Shown piece by piece: positions 56,101 through 64,000 of a DNA stretch of 64,000 nt. Below the pieces are notes generated by a model. It saw only the letters and a list, made by a program, of their open reading frames with translations. It searched no databases and was not told the origin of the DNA. The position numbers and the translations under genes were made by a program. The stretch is from Limnomonas spitsbergensis (taxonomy: Eukaryota; Chlorophyta; Chlorophyceae; Chlamydomonadales), in the NCBI GenBank assembly GCA_037349105.1, contig JAYJMM010000111.1:744001-808000 (forward strand), given 5' to 3'. Position 1 is the stretch's first letter. Each line of letters opens with the position of its first letter.

Positions 56101-59100
56101 GCGGCCCCCTGCGATCTCTCTGACTTCCTCACTGATATCTGCATACAAGTACTGCACTACTGGGATACCTGCCCTGAGTACCATTTCCAGCCCTGAGCAC
56201 ATACCTCCAAAGGGCTCGAAAAGGACGACTCCTTGGGTCTCCATGGCCCGCACAGCCCCACTCGACAGGCAAGCTGTGTCCAGGCCTGCAGGGAAATGAG
56301 GAGGTGACACCCGAGGCAAGTCAGCAAGAACATCACTGATCAACGTCCTGGACCGCTCCCTGTTGCTGAACGTCTGCTCTGCTGTACTGACAGGCTGCGC
56401 CTGTTCATCATCGTCAGTGGCGGCAGAGGATATCTCCTGCCCCACCGGTGCTGTCACGCAAGCTGCCTCTGCAGCTCGCAACATCTGTACTCTCCTTCTG
56501 CCCTCCTGCGCCATGCGCACTATCTGGTCTGCATGCCACTGGTTCACTCTGCCCAACCCTGTGAGAAAAGCTACTTGCTTCCCACTTGCCTCCTCCCTGG
56601 CTGCTGGCTCGGGCGCGACTGTATCAAGCCTGGCCCCTGTGCGGTCAGCTGAGGATGGGAGGGGGGATCTGGACGGGATGTCTGCATTCTGGTGGCATGC
56701 TCCTGAGCGGTGGACAATGGTAATGTCCAGCTCTTGAAGCATGAGAGCCCACCTAGCGTGCTGGCCTACCAACGTCTGGTTGTCCATGAGGTAAGTGAGC
56801 GGCTCATGGTCAGTGATGAGATGCACCTTGCACCCAAACAGCATGTGGCGGTATGTGCGTGCTGCATACACTGCGGCCAGCATCTCCCCCTGGAACGAGG
56901 AATAGTTCCTCTCGCTCTTGTTCAGGGATCTGGATGTGCATGCCACCATATACTCCCGCCCGCTGTCATCACACTGCCCTAGCACGGCGCCTATGCCCTG
57001 TTTAGAGAAATCCGTGTACAATAAGAACGGCCTTGGCGGCCCCTTGCCGTCTGGCCCTGTCCCACTGTAATCTGGTCTGCGCAGGACTCTCCCGCCCTCG
57101 CACATCTCTGTCTTAATCAACTGGAACGCCTGCGACTGCTCTGGCCCCCACACAAACGGGACCCCCTGGACCAGCAATGCGTTGATGCATGCTGCCTTTT
57201 TCGAGAAGTCCGGGACGTAGCACCGGTAGAAATTCAAGAATCCCATGACCTCCTGAATGTTTTTCACCGATGCGGGCTCTGGCAGCGCCATAACTGCTGC
57301 TATCTTAGCAGCGTGCGGCGTGAGCCCCTGGGCCGACACATTGTGACCCAGGTACTCTACTGTTGCACACCCAAACAGGGACTTGTCGGGGTGCGCCCTT
57401 AATCCTACACTGTGGAGCATGTCCAACATCAGCTCCACATGCCTGATGTGTTCTGCCGGTGTGTCACTGTACACTAGCAAATCATCAATGAATGCTACGC
57501 AGAACGCACTTAGGCCTGCCCTGGCAATCTCCTCTTCCATCATACGCTGAAAGAAAGGAGGCCCATTTCGCAGACCGAAATTGAGCTTTGTGTACATCCA
57601 AAGCTCAGGTCCCATCCAGAAAGCTGTCTTAGGTTGGTCCTCGACCTTTATAGGGATCTGCATGAACCCCGACCGGAGATCAACCTTGCTGAATATCTTG
57701 GCAGTGCCCAGGTTCTGAAAAATAGTCTCCATCCTGGGGATGGCAAATTCCTGCTTGGCCGTACGCAGGTTTAACCTGCGCATATCGTGCGCTATTCGAT
57801 GGTCTGTCCACTCCCCAGTTTCAGCACTCTTTTTGGCTGCTACTACTGAGTTGGCCGCAAACTTGATAGGCCCCCCCTGGGGCACCTTGACTATGATGCC
57901 TGCCTCAATCATCGGCTGACACTTTTCCTTAAAAATTGCTGCTTTAGGCGGTGGCATATCCCTGGACTTCTGAAAGCACGAACTGACCTCGTCTTCTAAA
58001 GCCAGTGTAAACTCACCCTGCGTGCCGCAGTAGCCTGGTAGATCCTCCATGGAGTAAGCGAATGCTCCTTGGCGATCTCGGAGGCTCTGCTCCAGGCTCT
58101 CCTGCTGCTCCGTAGTGAAGTCGGGATGCTTGCCCAGCAGCCACCCCTCCTTGGTCTTGACGTATTCTGCAGGTGGCTCCACGACTCCCCCTGGCTGGAA
58201 CATGTCGATCACCACAGCCGCCTGCGGGTCGTCCTCCGCGGGCAGCTCCTCCCCGCCAGTGGTGTTGCCGCTGTGCCATCTCTCCTGCTGGCTGCATGCA
58301 CCCCTCCTGCTGGCGGCCCCCATGGGGCTGACTGCCTGCGGGCGTAACCATCCAGACGACAGCTTTGCTGCTGCCTCCTTTCCAGACACAAAAGCCCCTT
58401 GGCCTGCTGTAAATCCTCCTCCTCTCACGCCCTGCTCGGTAGCTCGCGCCCCCGGCACACACATCGACAGCAGGAGCCACACCAGTATCAGCTGGAGCGT
58501 CCCCGTCAGGATCCCCTTAATTGCTGTACAGGTGAGGAGTCCTCTGCACGCTGTCATCTTCCTCATGGGTTGCTGCGGTAACTGTTCTGCGGGCTGAACG
58601 CATGGCTCTGCACTCTGCTCTGGCTGCTGCCCTCTGGCCCACGTGATCTCCAGGTCTACCTGGCTGATCCTGAGTGGCAGGGCTGGGCAGTCCATTCCTG
58701 GTCTGCTGCCACGGTTCCTGTCCGCGACCGCCCTCTGCGCCTTTCCTGCGCGTCTCCTGGCCTTCTTAGAATTCTTTCCTTGCAACTCGGCAGTGTCAGC
58801 CCGAATTGCACTGGCCCTTTCTGGCCCTGCTCCTGGGATCTGTCCTGTGCTGCACTGTGCCGTTCTCTCCTGCCTGTGGTTGGCGCGCTGCACAGCCTTA
58901 CTGCTGCCTGCACCCGCGGGCTCATCTTGCCCACAGCTCCGTCGTATGGTTTCCTGCGCGCCCGCAACCCTGCTGGCGAGGTCCTCGCCCCTGCCGGTTT
59001 GGGCTTGCCTGCTGAGGCTGTCCGACGGCTGTTGGGTGTCCGCTCCTTCTGCTCTCCCCGTGTAGAGGGCTGATACTCTCTCCGTCAGCTCCTCCTGTAG

Positions 59101-61563
59101 CTCCCTGACCGCCCTGCTGTAACCTCCCATCCTGGGGTCCGGATCGGGCTGTGGTAGCATTTTAAGTCGGAACAGCAGGCTAGCCTCCTGGCCCGCCTCT
59201 TGCTGCCCTATTTCCTGCCTTCGTAGCACGTCCAGCTGATCTACAAAGTTCCTGAGCACTGCAACCCAACGTCCCGTGCTGTACGCTGCTGGGTCACCCC
59301 AAGGCCCCTGTGCCGCTGTCTGTGCTGGCTGGCTGATCTGGGGGTATCCTGGGCGCCCGTTGCTCTTCTTGTCTGCTGCTGCCCCCTCGGGCCTGCGAGC
59401 GCGCTGGTCTGCTGCCTGCTGAAGGCTGATCCCCGCTGTGACCTGGTTTGCCTCTTCCTCCAGCGTGATTCCGTTACCAAGCTCTATAGCGGCCCTCCTG
59501 CTTCTGCGCTCTTTCATCGCTGCCTGTTCCTGGAAGATGCCGCGCACCCACGCGCGCCTCAGCTGTGGCAGCTCTCCCACCATGCCGTACCTTGGACTCC
59601 CTGGTCCTGGGCCGCTGTCTGCTGGCACATAGTTGCCCTCTGCATCCCGAGCCTCTGCTCTGGTGACGCTATCCTGGTCCGGGGGCATGGCTCCTCCCTC
59701 GTGCCACTCCTCATCTGACTCGGTGATCTCAACCAGTGGTGGTGGACCATCTGAAACGCAGTCGCTGCACTCTGGGGCCATGCTGTCTGAGTCTTCCGTG
59801 GGCTGTGTGCTGACAATGTCTAGGGGTGCCTGGGGCTCTGCCCGTCCCCTAGGCTCGGCTTCCATTGCTGCTGCTCCCAAGTCGTCCACGTACTCCAGCA
59901 GCTCCCATGAGGCTGCTGCTGCCCCAAATGTTACAAATGCCGCTTGGGTCCATTCTGGCTCCCCATCCTGGACAGGGTCGTCGGTGGCAGCCGCGGGTTC
60001 CTCTGCATAGGCGCCGCGCCGGCCCACCGGCCCATGTCCCCTACTCGGCTGGTTCCTTAAGTCCTCCAACTCCTCCTCGATGCCTACTTCCCCTGCTCCT
60101 CTGAACAGAGGGTGCAGTGTGCGCACCCCTGCTGGGTGCGCTTGTCTCCACAACTGCGTCGTTATGACGTCAGCCTGCCAATAGGGCAGCACGCTGCTGG
60201 CCCTGTTGTCGTGCCACGCCCTCCGCTCCTGACGCACCCACTGGTGCACATATGCTGCCAGGCGTTCTACTGCGAACGGCGAGCTCGCCAGCTCTTCCTC
60301 TCCTTCCCACATGGCTCCTGATGCTGGCGACTGCTGGGGTCCGTAAGGCCATGTTGGACAGGCTGTTACCTCTGTAGGCGCCCACTGATCCTCTACGCCC
60401 CACACATGCCGCATGGCCGCTGATCGCTGTCCTGGGAGCAGGACCCTCTGCAGCGCCATTAGCATGAGCGTCCACACTGTCGGGTCTGCTCCCCTAGCGT
60501 AGGTATAGGCATGGAACTCCGCCTCGTCTACTGACGCGCACTTAGTGACTGCCACGTCCTGCTGGTGCCTTGCAAACAGGTAGACTGGCATATCATCGTG
60601 AGTCGCGTGCATGTGGATCCATGCCGATGAAACGGGCAACTCCTCATCAGCCATCTCCTCATAGTAGTAAGTTACTAGCTGCTGGACTGGAATGGCTGCC
60701 CTGGCGTCCCCTGGCGCTGGCCCCCACGGCACTGCTTGTCCTGCGACCGTCCTGGGGATGACGATGGACGCCTCTATGGTCGCCTCACACCGCCCTGGCC
60801 TGCCTGGGTGACACAGCCCTGCCCTCACTGGGGCCTGCTCTGTTGTTTCCACAAATCTCTCGAACTCGCCCATGGCTTGGACTGGCACATAAAATGCGCG
60901 GTCTCTGAGGGCTGGGTGCCCCATCAGCTCACGGACACAATCCATCGCCCACGGCATGCGCATGAATCCTGGCTGCGCGCCCTGCCACATCCCCTCGGCT
61001 GGCGCAATGTCTGGCATGTCCGGGTGCGCCCAGCATGCTGCATCCACCGCTGTGATGCCTGCTGCAATGGCGAGACTCACCATCTCGCTAACGCAGTATG
61101 CATAGATTGGGTGCCGCGACCATCCCCTCTGCATGTAATCTGCCATATTTGTGCTGGGCAGGATGTATCCTTTGAGCGCAGCGCCCAGCATGACAGCTGT
61201 CACTGCGTCCCACGGGAAAATCATCCTGGCAACTGCCTGCATGGCTGCTGCCCTGTCAACACATGTCTGCTCTCCGCCTTCCAGGAGCCTATGGTTCTGC
61301 AACCGACATGGCCCGTCCCTGCACTCCCCTGGCATAGTCAGCATGGCCCCGGAGGTGGACGCCCAGGCGGAAGTACTGCACAAAGGGCTCGCCTGCTGGC
61401 AGCGACTGCGGGAACGGCTGTATGTAGATGCGTTCTCTGCTGTAAGACCTGTCTCTGCTGAAGGACTGGTCAAGCTGCCTGTCCTCGCCCCTTGCGCCAG
61501 ACCTCCCTCCTCTCTCGCTGCTGTGCTGCGTCTCTCCGTCCTCGTCGATACCTCCCCAAGCAT
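53128..61563 (-). CDS. Gypsy Pol polyprotein: unknown N-terminal region, RT, RNase H, DNMT3-like methyltransferase, integrase, PHD finger
   Basis: 2811 uninterrupted codons ending TGA. Residues 1-1000 match nothing I know and show no aspartic-protease motif. Residues 1008-1040 form a hydrophobic segment (LQLILVWLLLSMCVPGARA). RT spans about 1195-1410: KVDLRSGFMQ (Asp1295) and AFIDDLLVY (Asp1360/1361). RNase H spans about 1490-1640: Asp1518, Glu1560, Asp1585. The methyltransferase is at about 1778-2106. Integrase follows: H2C2 zinc (His2282, His2287, Cys2317, Cys2320) and Asp2350, Asp2410, Glu2445. PHD finger 2649-2693: C4HC3 ligands all present. Usual gypsy Pol is about 1000-1500 residues, so this one is very large. 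The start at 61,563 is simply the first Met; expression may instead depend on +1 frameshifting from gag, which it overlaps by 275 nt. Confidence 0.9.
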   Translation of the reverse strand: MLGEVSTRTERRSTAAREEGGLAQGARTGSLTSPSAETGLTAENASTYSRSRSRCQQASPLCSTSAWASTSGAMLTMPGECRDGPCRLQNHRLLEGGEQTCVDRAAAMQAVARMIFPWDAVTAVMLGAALKGYILPSTNMADYMQRGWSRHPIYAYCVSEMVSLAIAAGITAVDAACWAHPDMPDIAPAEGMWQGAQPGFMRMPWAMDCVRELMGHPALRDRAFYVPVQAMGEFERFVETTEQAPVRAGLCHPGRPGRCEATIEASIVIPRTVAGQAVPWGPAPGDARAAIPVQQLVTYYYEEMADEELPVSSAWIHMHATHDDMPVYLFARHQQDVAVTKCASVDEAEFHAYTYARGADPTVWTLMLMALQRVLLPGQRSAAMRHVWGVEDQWAPTEVTACPTWPYGPQQSPASGAMWEGEEELASSPFAVERLAAYVHQWVRQERRAWHDNRASSVLPYWQADVITTQLWRQAHPAGVRTLHPLFRGAGEVGIEEELEDLRNQPSRGHGPVGRRGAYAEEPAAATDDPVQDGEPEWTQAAFVTFGAAAASWELLEYVDDLGAAAMEAEPRGRAEPQAPLDIVSTQPTEDSDSMAPECSDCVSDGPPPLVEITESDEEWHEGGAMPPDQDSVTRAEARDAEGNYVPADSGPGPGSPRYGMVGELPQLRRAWVRGIFQEQAAMKERRSRRAAIELGNGITLEEEANQVTAGISLQQAADQRARRPEGAAADKKSNGRPGYPQISQPAQTAAQGPWGDPAAYSTGRWVAVLRNFVDQLDVLRRQEIGQQEAGQEASLLFRLKMLPQPDPDPRMGGYSRAVRELQEELTERVSALYTGRAEGADTQQPSDSLSRQAQTGRGEDLASRVAGAQETIRRSCGQDEPAGAGSSKAVQRANHRQERTAQCSTGQIPGAGPERASAIRADTAELQGKNSKKARRRAGKAQRAVADRNRGSRPGMDCPALPLRISQVDLEITWARGQQPEQSAEPCVQPAEQLPQQPMRKMTACRGLLTCTAIKGILTGTLQLILVWLLLSMCVPGARATEQGVRGGGFTAGQGAFVSGKEAAAKLSSGWLRPQAVSPMGAASRRGACSQQERWHSGNTTGGEELPAEDDPQAAVVIDMFQPGGVVEPPAEYVKTKEGWLLGKHPDFTTEQQESLEQSLRDRQGAFAYSMEDLPGYCGTQGEFTLALEDEVSSCFQKSRDMPPPKAAIFKEKCQPMIEAGIIVKVPQGGPIKFAANSVVAAKKSAETGEWTDHRIAHDMRRLNLRTAKQEFAIPRMETIFQNLGTAKIFSKVDLRSGFMQIPIKVEDQPKTAFWMGPELWMYTKLNFGLRNGPPFFQRMMEEEIARAGLSAFCVAFIDDLLVYSDTPAEHIRHVELMLDMLHSVGLRAHPDKSLFGCATVEYLGHNVSAQGLTPHAAKIAAVMALPEPASVKNIQEVMGFLNFYRCYVPDFSKKAACINALLVQGVPFVWGPEQSQAFQLIKTEMCEGGRVLRRPDYSGTGPDGKGPPRPFLLYTDFSKQGIGAVLGQCDDSGREYMVACTSRSLNKSERNYSSFQGEMLAAVYAARTYRHMLFGCKVHLITDHEPLTYLMDNQTLVGQHARWALMLQELDITIVHRSGACHQNADIPSRSPLPSSADRTGARLDTVAPEPAAREEASGKQVAFLTGLGRVNQWHADQIVRMAQEGRRRVQMLRAAEAACVTAPVGQEISSAATDDDEQAQPVSTAEQTFSNRERSRTLISDVLADLPRVSPPHFPAGLDTACLSSGAVRAMETQGVVLFEPFGGMCSGLEMVLRAGIPVVQYLYADISEEVREIAGGRLLQLHKRFPQLLPVKAFDKAFRALPQDVYAITAEHLKEAGAQEGRQWFMVAGWECQDLSSAGKGRGLAGERSKSFFPLVKLLGTLQFLQGPRPPAYLIENVAMQLNQKSVKASVEAFQEVCRILGTPALFDAAQVGSYAHRTRNYWGNIAPAADIEFVIRASTRPHEGIVDDILDKGSKAQVVSCPGNGEYRINVTGQPRKVLPCLMATPSSYAFRNGQNGMVYRPMGDLQEPNANERERAMGYAVGSTLPRPDFPEAARRAALGRSMDSWALSAWLNVALECAKIMPAELTRRAKLPGQDRDPVLGATLMSSHYALATAGNACSGSGEAAASYRQCLGESAAADWADAAQEPGGNASEEQVDVEIKVTRETESEKDQPGCPAGPSARVDVWADEPVLRFLREKTYVQGTELGEQTRIQRRAAPFQWESERGGVLMRLMPDGRRCVVPRPEDRLAVIQIAHAGTGHFGSHRTAFMVMQQHWWRGLRAAVKKAVQECGVCDRARASTFNHIQPNLHPLPIEGLFFRWGVDLCGPFTTTSRGNRFVMVCVEHYSKWVELIPIPSKASDVTALAFFQNVVARFGGCAEVVTDQGTEFQGEFQDMLLDCFIDHRTTSANHPQADGLSERAVQTLKAGMRKCCEEGSSDESWDKMVPWVALGFRCSPQQATRMAPYEVLFGQRPTFPSRVGADLWSTAKVATAEEAADLLLARVARIKEALPVAGEHLKIAQHRDKLRYARIRGGGYVPQVRRFAEGDYVYVKYSSERRSLDPKARPEILRVKTLGATGTLVLEGADGLTVTENAVNCSPCHLPNLRGVVDFSGTRPNNSLSCEVCQLPDRGEVMLLCDACNTGWHMDCLVPVLEEVPEGEWLCPHCTPEDKGAGPAAEAGPPTEERSLQVQGRPSPAARAAARTAQEANVMDRPEVEVMATNPATRQMERGIARPMANGLYDISYTTGRGEANVTPRAVTRRAKVAKEAAREEEESALEDFTGT
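55246..56232 (-). other. DNMT3-like cytosine-5 DNA methyltransferase domain within Pol
   Basis: About 330 residues (1778-2106) with the motifs of C5 methyltransferases in order. Motif I is FEPFGGMCSGLEMVL, binding S-adenosylmethionine. Motif IV is GWECQDLSSAGKGRGL with catalytic Cys1876. Motif VI is IENVAM (Glu1920). Motif VIII is AHRTRNYWGNI, and the C-terminal motif is ERAMGYAVGST followed by ALGRSMD. AHR-x-R-x-(Y/F)-WGN and LGRS near the end are characteristic of DNMT3, not DNMT1 or DNMT2. The usual Pro before the catalytic Cys is Glu here. Position between RNase H and integrase, in frame, means it would be made as part of Pol. Plausible role: methylating new element DNA or its target. Confidence 0.85.
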
Positions 61564-63967
61564 TGCACCGAGAGCTAGTGCCTTTATGGGTCCTAACGGG
61601 CCCCGCCCGAGCGTCCAGCTGGCTCCCTGCTGCGGTCCCTCTGGCCGCTGGGAGTCGCGACCCCGCTCTGTGTGGCTCCTCTGTCTCGGCGGCTGCTCCC
61701 GCTACCCCTCTGCCTGTGTCTTGATTGCCCTCCGGGGTACCTGGACATAACACGCCAAACTCTCTCTCATGCAAGGGCGAGGGTTCCTGAGGCTCATATC
61801 TGCCTGCTGAAAGGTTGGACCCTGAATCGGTATCCCACCCGTCTACGTCGTGCTGGGGTACTGCCTCCCGCTCGCGTCTCTCAAACTCATCCCACTGCTC
61901 ATCATACTTGTCCCATTCCCTATCTAGGAACCTCTGCATCAGATTTGGCCATCCTACACCCGGAGCTGGGCACCCCCTCCTCTGGAGATCCTTCAAGAAC
62001 TCCAACGCATGTGCTACGGATCTGGCCGACCCTGCAGGCATAGTCCCATAATGGTTCATGGCTAACGCCTCTACAGCCATCGCCTCTACAGCCATCGCCC
62101 AGTGGTTTACCTGACTGGCTACCTGCCCTTCTGGCACCCTCTGAGGGGCCACCTGAACTGGTCCTGCCTGACTGACCTCAGCCTGGTAGGCATCTCTGTC
62201 CTGGCTAATTTCCATGTGGCCTGTCATGAAGCACGTGTGGCCTCCTGTCCCCTCCCACCTTGGCTGCTCGCCCTCCGGTGGTTCCTGTCGCGCTGGCGGT
62301 TCTGGCCACGCGCTGGGGCCTGCTGCTGCCTGCTGAAAGCCCACTGCGCTGGAAGTCCCCATGGCTGTCTCGAAGTTCCTGCGCCGGCTCCCTATGGGCA
62401 CCCCCTGGCCTCTGCCTGAGCCCCAGGTTCCATAGCCCCGCGCCGGGCCTGCGGGTGCCCCTGGCCTGTCGCCTGTCAGCCCGGCCTGCTCCGGGTTGGT
62501 GCACTCGTTGGCAAAGTGCCCCGGCTGATTGCACTTGAAGCACAATCCACCATGGCGCGGTCCCAGGTGACGCCTAGGCTCTGCCGCCCCGCTGCCCTCT
62601 GCCAGGGTTCTGTTTGTCGGCCCGGGGCCTGGGCCTCTCTGGTGCTCCTGCCCCTGCCTGTAAGGCCTGGCAAACTCAGCATGGTGCCGTTCCCTGGATC
62701 TGCCCCTGGGCTGGTCCCTGCATGGTGACCGCTGCCTGCGGTCCCTGCTTCTCTCCTCGCTGTTGCTGCGCCGCCCTGCGCCTTGCCGCTGGGTTCTGGC
62801 TGCTGGCGTAGGCACCGTACCTTGGCGTCCCTCACTGATGGATTTCTCCGCGCTTCTGCTGCACTGCCTTAGCCTTCTGTCCCCTGAGCCGCTCTCGTCG
62901 CTGCTAGCAGAACTGCGCTTCTTCGGCTCCTCCATGCCGGAATGCTCGCTGTCCACGTCTGGTAGCGGGGACGGGGTCGCCAACATTGCCCTGACGCACC
63001 CCGCCAACTCTGGGTCTGTTTCAAATGGGAGCGGCTGCCCGTGGTTTGGCGGCCCCCCCAAGTGCTGTAGTCCCAGGGCCTCCTGCAGCCCGTTCAGCTC
63101 ATCTGCCCGCAGGATGTACTCCCGCTGAACCGTGGTCATGACCTGCTGACCATCCGTGATGCACTTCCACCCGGCCAGCTGGCCTTTCAGGTAATCCACG
63201 ATGCTTGCTGACTGCGCCCACATCTGACGCTCTCTCCATCTTAGAGCCTTTTTCAGCCCGTCAACTTGCCCGGCCAGCCTGCCGATGTGCCTGTCCTGTA
63301 GGCTGTTTCCTGGTTTGGGCACCTTTTCTACGCTGCATTCTTCCTCCTCCTCCGCTTCCTGTGCCTCCTCCTCTGATTCCTGCGCCTCGTCATTGCTGTT
63401 GCTGGCTGGTTGCGCGGGGGCCCTTGCTGCCCCTGGCTTCCCTTGCAACTGCTGCTGTTGCGCCTGCCTACCCTTGCCGACGCTGGCATGCTGCACACTA
63501 GGCCCTGCCACCTGCGGTTGCTTTTGCAGCTGCTGCTGCTGCTGCTGCTGCTCTCCCCTGCTGCGCTTTGAAGTTGCCTGTGCAGCTCTGTCGGCTGCAG
63601 CTGTGCCGTATCCCCTCTTCTGCGCTGCAGGCGGCCCTGCCTGCACCGCAGGCGCTGTTTCGGGTGTCCGCGAAAAGACCCGAATTCTCCTCTCACACTC
63701 CTCCTCCGAGTGCTTGTCTGGCTTTCCGCACAAGGCGCACGGGTAGGCGGGGCATGCTGGCATGAAGTCCCTGACCGCCTTCTTTTCAATGTCAGAGATT
63801 TCCACGGCTCTGCGCGCTCTTGACACTTCCTCTGCGGTTGGCGCGGCGGCCTCTGCCCCTGCTGCCTCGACTGGCACCGGCCTGTGCCTCTGTAGCCTGG
63901 GGTTTGCCTGGTTGCTGGGTCCTGCGTCCTGTCCAGCTCTCATAGCGGCACCTGCGCGTGTGGCCAT
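61289..63967 (-). CDS. Gypsy Gag protein
   Basis: 892 codons ending TAG. It has a retroviral-type zinc knuckle CFKCNQPGHFANEC (476-489, CX2CX4HX4C) that would bind element RNA, preceded by a Ser/Arg-rich basic region (350-430). A second, looser knuckle CALCGKPDKHSEEEC (77-91) sits near the N-terminus. Gln-rich runs (139-175), an acidic block (196-210) and a helical region (225-300) lie between. The C-terminal 90 codons overlap pol in another frame. The start is the Met at 63,967, with only 33 nt of window upstream; a longer N-terminus is possible. It would assemble into cytoplasmic particles. Confidence 0.85.
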   Translation of the reverse strand: MATRAGAAMRAGQDAGPSNQANPRLQRHRPVPVEAAGAEAAAPTAEEVSRARRAVEISDIEKKAVRDFMPACPAYPCALCGKPDKHSEEECERRIRVFSRTPETAPAVQAGPPAAQKRGYGTAAADRAAQATSKRSRGEQQQQQQQLQKQPQVAGPSVQHASVGKGRQAQQQQLQGKPGAARAPAQPASNSNDEAQESEEEAQEAEEEEECSVEKVPKPGNSLQDRHIGRLAGQVDGLKKALRWRERQMWAQSASIVDYLKGQLAGWKCITDGQQVMTTVQREYILRADELNGLQEALGLQHLGGPPNHGQPLPFETDPELAGCVRAMLATPSPLPDVDSEHSGMEEPKKRSSASSDESGSGDRRLRQCSRSAEKSISEGRQGTVPTPAARTQRQGAGRRSNSEERSRDRRQRSPCRDQPRGRSRERHHAEFARPYRQGQEHQRGPGPGPTNRTLAEGSGAAEPRRHLGPRHGGLCFKCNQPGHFANECTNPEQAGLTGDRPGAPAGPARGYGTWGSGRGQGVPIGSRRRNFETAMGTSSAVGFQQAAAGPSAWPEPPARQEPPEGEQPRWEGTGGHTCFMTGHMEISQDRDAYQAEVSQAGPVQVAPQRVPEGQVASQVNHWAMAVEAMAVEALAMNHYGTMPAGSARSVAHALEFLKDLQRRGCPAPGVGWPNLMQRFLDREWDKYDEQWDEFERREREAVPQHDVDGWDTDSGSNLSAGRYEPQEPSPLHEREFGVLCPGTPEGNQDTGRGVAGAAAETEEPHRAGSRLPAARGTAAGSQLDARAGPVRTHKGTSSRCNAWGGIDEDGETQHSSERGGRSGARGEDRQLDQSFSRDRSYSRERIYIQPFPQSLPAGEPFVQYFRLGVHLRGHADYARGVQGRAMSVAEP

Positions 63968-64000
63968 GGAATGCTGTAAGAGCGGTTCGTGCTCTGTTTC

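Larger units (their letters stand above)
52421..64000 (-). mobile_element. Ty3/gypsy-like LTR retrotransposon encoding a DNMT3-like methyltransferase (5' end outside window)
   Basis: Minus-strand order: gag (63,967-61,289), pol (61,563-53,128), a 3' noncoding region of 690 bp, a polypurine tract and LTR-like sequence. RT before integrase places it in the Ty3/gypsy order. Both long frames are intact, suggesting recent activity. The 5' LTR and primer-binding site should lie just beyond 64,000. The 3' end is uncertain because of the repeat structure at 51.3-52.4 kb. No chromodomain is recognised; a PHD finger occupies the corresponding position after integrase. Confidence 0.85.

Overview
This is eukaryotic nuclear DNA, most likely from a green alga (Chlorophyta, probably Chlamydomonadales). 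The strongest evidence is a ten-exon gene (11.7-18.2 kb, minus strand) for a secreted pherophorin-type extracellular-matrix protein with proline-rich spacers and a C-terminal SUEL-type lectin domain; pherophorins are typical of volvocine algae. GT-AG introns with strong GTGAGT donors and very abundant minisatellites agree. The species cannot be named from sequence alone. No rRNA, CRISPR or intact tRNA gene was seen.

Layout. 0-3.6 kb: the 3' end of a gene, a 66-bp tandem array and a weak multi-exon minus-strand gene. 3.65-9.68 kb: a 6.0-kb element with 210-bp terminal inverted repeats and a 7-bp target duplication (GAGTGGG); its interior is almost wholly minisatellite, with short coding remnants near each end. 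11.7-18.2 kb: the pherophorin/lectin gene. 18.6-19.5 kb: a 180-bp tandem array. 21.6-45.5 kb: one decayed LINE (RT, PHD finger, RNase H, CCHC, restriction-like endonuclease) split by two related TIR elements. The larger (26,608-42,693, 16.1 kb) carries an Ulp1-like protease gene, two further spliced genes of unknown function, and a 6.7-kb array of a 185-bp satellite with higher-order structure. The smaller (43,615-45,366) is non-autonomous. Both made 2-bp target duplications, and removing each insert with one duplication copy restores the LINE reading frame across the junction. 45.5-51.1 kb: noncoding repeats and a damaged Pif1-type helicase locus. 51.3-64.0 kb: a minus-strand Ty3/gypsy-like LTR retrotransposon; its 5' LTR lies beyond the window.

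The most notable locus is the LTR element. Gag (892 aa) overlaps a 2811-aa Pol in the +1 frame. Pol runs: about 1000 aa of unknown sequence, a hydrophobic segment, RT, RNase H, a DNMT3-like cytosine-5 DNA methyltransferase, integrase, PHD finger. No aspartic protease was recognised. Retrotransposon-borne DNMTs have been described in dinoflagellates and charophytes; this is a chlorophyte-like gypsy case with a DNMT3-type domain between RNase H and integrase and a chromatin-reader module at the end of Pol. The LINE also carries a PHD finger, so two unrelated retroelements here both encode putative histone readers.
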